Origin: Thermodesulfobacteriota bacterium
GTDB taxonomy: Bacteria; Desulfobacterota; DSM-4660; Desulfatiglandales; HGW-15
Direction of reading: 5' to 3'
NCBI GenBank assembly: GCA_025454125.1
Contig: JALOPA010000536.1
Coordinates: forward strand, 1 to 6,450
DNA: 6,450 bases
Part shown: in pieces, positions 3,759-6,450 of the stretch
How the letters are laid out: every line of letters starts with the position of its first letter
How positions within the stretch are numbered: position 1 is the stretch's first letter
Translations under genes and position numbers: made by a program
Notes under the pieces: generated by a model
What the model was told of the DNA's origin: nothing
Seen by the model: only the letters and a program-made list of their open reading frames with translations
Database searches by the model: none

Positions 3759-6450
3759 ATGGAATATGGCTTATTTTGGCAACAGGCAGATCCGGTTGAT
3801 TGTGAACTCATGGTTCTCCTGGCCATCATTGCTCCGCCGGTTAATCTTGATCTTCTCGTTAAAGTTACCCCCTACAGCCCGGTTGATCTTCTCTCCAGGT
3901 TGGAAAGAATGGCCGACGCCGGAATCCTCATCTCCTTGCTCAAGGAAAAGCCGGGACACTATAGGTACCAAGATGAAAAGGCTGCTTCAGCATTCCTCAA
4001 ACAGATTGATGCTGCCATGGTTGGAAAACTGGCCAGCAAGCTCTTTTCTTATTATCAGGAGCGCGCAGCAGATGGCCCTGAGAAATGGATAGGGTTGATG
4101 CATCTTCATCAGGTTTCCGGTCACCCTGTGGATCCTGAATGCCTGCTCAAGGGCGCCAGGTTTTCTCGGGAGCAGAACCAAAGGGAACTGGCCGCTGCCG
4201 GCTTTAAGATGGTGCTCGGAGCCCTGCCTGATCGCTGCATGAAAGCTGACGACCAACGCATATATATCGAGGCAGCTCTGGGGCTCCTCTCTTCCCGGAG
4301 CCATCTCATGTCCTTCCCGGAAAGCAAGTTACTGGCCGGAAAGGCCCGGCAATACGCACTCGAGCTCACCGCTCTGTCAGATGCCGTCAAGTGCTACGTT
4401 TACGAGGCGCATATCTGCTCACTGGAAGGCAATCACCCCCAAGCGGGCCGCCTCTCCGATGAAGCCTGGCAGATAGCCGGCGAACTGGACAACGAAGAAC
4501 TCCGTCATTGGGTGGCGGTGAGCACCGCGGACTTCCTCGCTTGGGAAGGGCGGATTGGAGAGGCCGTCGAAAGGTATGAAGCGGCTATCGGCAACCTGGA
4601 GGAGATCAAGGGTGATCCGGCCACTCTGAGGGCTTGCGCCACACTGGGCTGGTATTACTGCATATGCGGGCAGACAGGGAGGGGGTTGGGTCTTATCCAG
4701 GAAGTTCGGGACGCTGCGCAAAAATTGGGGGACGGGAAAACGGTCATTTGGGCAAACCTCATGGCCTCTCTTGCCCTCATAGACGCCGGGTATTTGAAGG
4801 AGGCGGACCCCATCTTGTCCGGTCTGTTAGAACATAGCGAAGACCAACTTGGCCTTATGGTTCTCTGGGCGGCCAATCATGCCATGGCCTACTTGGTTTA
4901 CAGGAAAGGGGACTTGACGGAATGTTTTCGCCGCCACCAAGCCGCTGTGGAATACTCGACAAGGCTTCATTGGTCCCACCATAAGGGGCCCTGGTGTCTC
5001 GAATACCTGCAGGCACTCGACCGCGCCGACATGCGCCATCCGGAAATCAACTTCCACACAGAGTTGGAGCGGTTGCTCGGTTTCCCAGATACATACATGA
5101 AAGGGGTGGCGTTGCGATTTAAGGTCTTATCCCGAAGGATGGACCATCAGACCGATAAAGAAGACTTGGACCTGCTCGAAGAAAGCCTCGACCTGCTCGA
5201 ACAAGCTGGCGCCAGAATAGAATCGGCCCATACAAAGGTTCTTTACGGTCGGTTGCTCATAGAGCAATCCCAACGCGACCGGGGGTTAGGCGTCCTGACC
5301 GATGCATGGAAGGTCTTTTCCAAAGTCAATGAATCCCTCTTTCCGCACGATCTCAAGCCCTATGTGATCGAGAAATCCCAAGAAGACCTGGTTGTGGATA
5401 CACTCGTCGAGGCAGGGGCTGCGCTGGCGAAAGTCAGAACACCCGAAGCAGTGATGATCAAGGGATTGAATCTGGCCATGTCTTGCGTTGGTGCCGAGCG
5501 GGGCGCTTTTTGTTCCTTCTCGGATGAAAAGGAGATTCAGGTGGAGGCCAGTCGAAATCTGGACAGAAATCTCATTCACTCACCCCTATTTCGCGAGAGT
5601 TATGAAACTCTCGCCCGCTTGGTTCAAACAGCGCAGGCCGATATCATCCATTCCGGAGAACCAGTTCAGAAAGATCACCGCACCAGAGCCACTGCTGTCT
5701 GGAGGCTATTTGTCCCGGTGGTCCTGCGCGAGCAAGTGTTCGGCATTATCTTTCTCGAGTGCCAACAAACCGTCCTGGAATATCAAGATAAGGCACTGCT
5801 GGGGTTAAGGGCAATCGGTAATCTGACCGCTCTGTCCATGGACAACGCAAAAGCCTATCAGGAAATCGCTCACCTTAAGGACCGCCTCCAGGAAGAAAAC
5901 CGTTTATACAAGGAAGAGCTGGGCGATTCCATCGGGCAAGGAAGGATCATTGGACAAAGCCGGGCGATGAAAGGGGTATATAGAAAAATCAGCCAGGTCG
6001 CTCGAAGCGATACGACTGTACTGATCACCGGGGAAACCGGTGTTGGCAAAGAACTCGTGGCACGTGAGATCCACGACCTTAGCGACAGGGCGAATAGCTC
6101 CTTCATTCCGGTTAACGTCTCATCCTTGGACCCCAACCTCATCGCCAGTGAACTGTTCGGCCATGAGAAGGGGGCCTTCACCGGCGCCACCAGCACGCGC
6201 CTGGGCCGTTTCGAATTGGCCGACAAGGGAACCCTGTTCTTGGACGACGTGGATAGTCTTCCTTTGGAAATCCAGGTAAAACTGCTCCGGGTGATCCAAG
6301 AGCGGGAGTTTGAGCGAGTCGGGGGAACACGTTCCATTCGACCAAATTTCCGATTAATCGCGACGACCAATAAGAACCTTAATGAACTTATAAACACTGG
6401 TCGTTTTCGATCCGATCTCTTTTTCCGCCTAAATGTTTTTCCCATTCATG
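3759..6450 (+). CDS. Sigma-54-dependent transcriptional activator, wHTH-TPR-GAF-AAA+ (partial)
   Basis: 897 residues without a stop, running off the right edge. Residues 1 to about 85 resemble the winged-helix segment of STAND/MalT-type proteins ([28 protein letters not shown], then a basic strand). About 120-540 is a long alpha-helical TPR-like region. About 545-700 is a GAF-like sensor domain, followed by a short charged coiled coil (about 700-722). From about 730 is a sigma-54-interacting AAA+ domain: Walker A GETGVGKE (758-765), sigma-54-contacting GAFTGA (805-810), Walker B LFLDDVD (826-832), sensor I ATTN (868-871) and probable arginine fingers Arg882/Arg884. The end of the AAA+ domain and the DNA-binding helix-turn-helix expected after it lie outside the window. 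Intact GAFTGA indicates a true sigma-54 activator, cytoplasmic, probably switching on the divergent operon when the GAF or TPR region senses a ligand or partner. There is no receiver domain, so phosphorelay control is unlikely. Walker B has Asp830 in place of the usual Glu. Confidence 0.9.
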   Translation, partial: MEYGLFWQQADPVDCELMVLLAIIAPPVNLDLLVKVTPYSPVDLLSRLERMADAGILISLLKEKPGHYRYQDEKAASAFLKQIDAAMVGKLASKLFSYYQERAADGPEKWIGLMHLHQVSGHPVDPECLLKGARFSREQNQRELAAAGFKMVLGALPDRCMKADDQRIYIEAALGLLSSRSHLMSFPESKLLAGKARQYALELTALSDAVKCYVYEAHICSLEGNHPQAGRLSDEAWQIAGELDNEELRHWVAVSTADFLAWEGRIGEAVERYEAAIGNLEEIKGDPATLRACATLGWYYCICGQTGRGLGLIQEVRDAAQKLGDGKTVIWANLMASLALIDAGYLKEADPILSGLLEHSEDQLGLMVLWAANHAMAYLVYRKGDLTECFRRHQAAVEYSTRLHWSHHKGPWCLEYLQALDRADMRHPEINFHTELERLLGFPDTYMKGVALRFKVLSRRMDHQTDKEDLDLLEESLDLLEQAGARIESAHTKVLYGRLLIEQSQRDRGLGVLTDAWKVFSKVNESLFPHDLKPYVIEKSQEDLVVDTLVEAGAALAKVRTPEAVMIKGLNLAMSCVGAERGAFCSFSDEKEIQVEASRNLDRNLIHSPLFRESYETLARLVQTAQADIIHSGEPVQKDHRTRATAVWRLFVPVVLREQVFGIIFLECQQTVLEYQDKALLGLRAIGNLTALSMDNAKAYQEIAHLKDRLQEENRLYKEELGDSIGQGRIIGQSRAMKGVYRKISQVARSDTTVLITGETGVGKELVAREIHDLSDRANSSFIPVNVSSLDPNLIASELFGHEKGAFTGATSTRLGRFELADKGTLFLDDVDSLPLEIQVKLLRVIQEREFERVGGTRSIRPNFRLIATTNKNLNELINTGRFRSDLFFRLNVFPIH

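Noticed and set aside
5160..5208. DNA repeat encoding [14 protein letters not shown] in the regulator
   Set aside because: An imperfect 21-bp near-repeat within a helical region, consistent with ordinary heptad-like TPR helix sequence rather than a mobile or regulatory repeat.
5870..6445. Minus-strand open frame (191 codons) opposite the AAA+ domain
   Set aside because: Composition rich in Ser/Arg typical of an antisense reading; the plus strand encodes Walker A, GAFTGA and Walker B in order.

Overview
The window looks like a catabolic gene cluster from an anaerobic bacterium, most likely a Desulfobacterota/Syntrophobacteria-type deltaproteobacterium. That placement is inferred from the gene set (HMG-CoA-synthase-like/DUF35 protein, SCP2-type thiolase, Liv-type ABC transporter, sigma-54 activator with GAF and TPR regions) and moderate GC, not from a marker gene.

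Layout. Two transcription units diverge from an AT-rich intergenic region at about 3458-3758. Leftward (minus strand), in transcription order: an HMG-CoA-synthase-like protein joined to a Zn-ribbon/OB-fold DUF35 domain (3457-1909, broken by a 40-bp tandem duplication); an SCP2-type thiolase (1863-655); a wrecked nitronate-monooxygenase-like gene (620-460); and the start of a LivF-type ABC ATPase (429 to the left edge). Rightward (plus strand) is one large gene (3759 to the right edge) for a sigma-54-dependent activator with a winged-helix-like N-terminus, a long TPR-like helical region, a GAF domain and an AAA+ domain.

How it may work together. The minus-strand operon is preceded by a good sigma-54 (-24/-12) promoter at 3551-3536. 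A perfect 10+10-bp inverted repeat at 3628-3661, centred about 120 bp upstream of the predicted start site, is well placed as the activator binding site. It also overlaps a sigma-70-like promoter for the regulator, suggesting self-control. HMGCS-like, DUF35 and thiolase modules are the three partners of the archaeal thiolase/HMGCS complex. Here two are fused and the HMGCS-like part lacks the expected catalytic residues, so it may be a scaffold for a thiolase acting in acyl-CoA breakdown. LivF suggests uptake of an organic acid or amino-acid-like substrate.

Novelty and caution. The operon carries three structural lesions: a perfect 40-bp tandem duplication (frameshift), a perfect 60-bp tandem duplication (in frame), and an internal deletion in the third gene. 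They may be real decay or phase-variation events, or assembly errors. Read-level evidence would decide.
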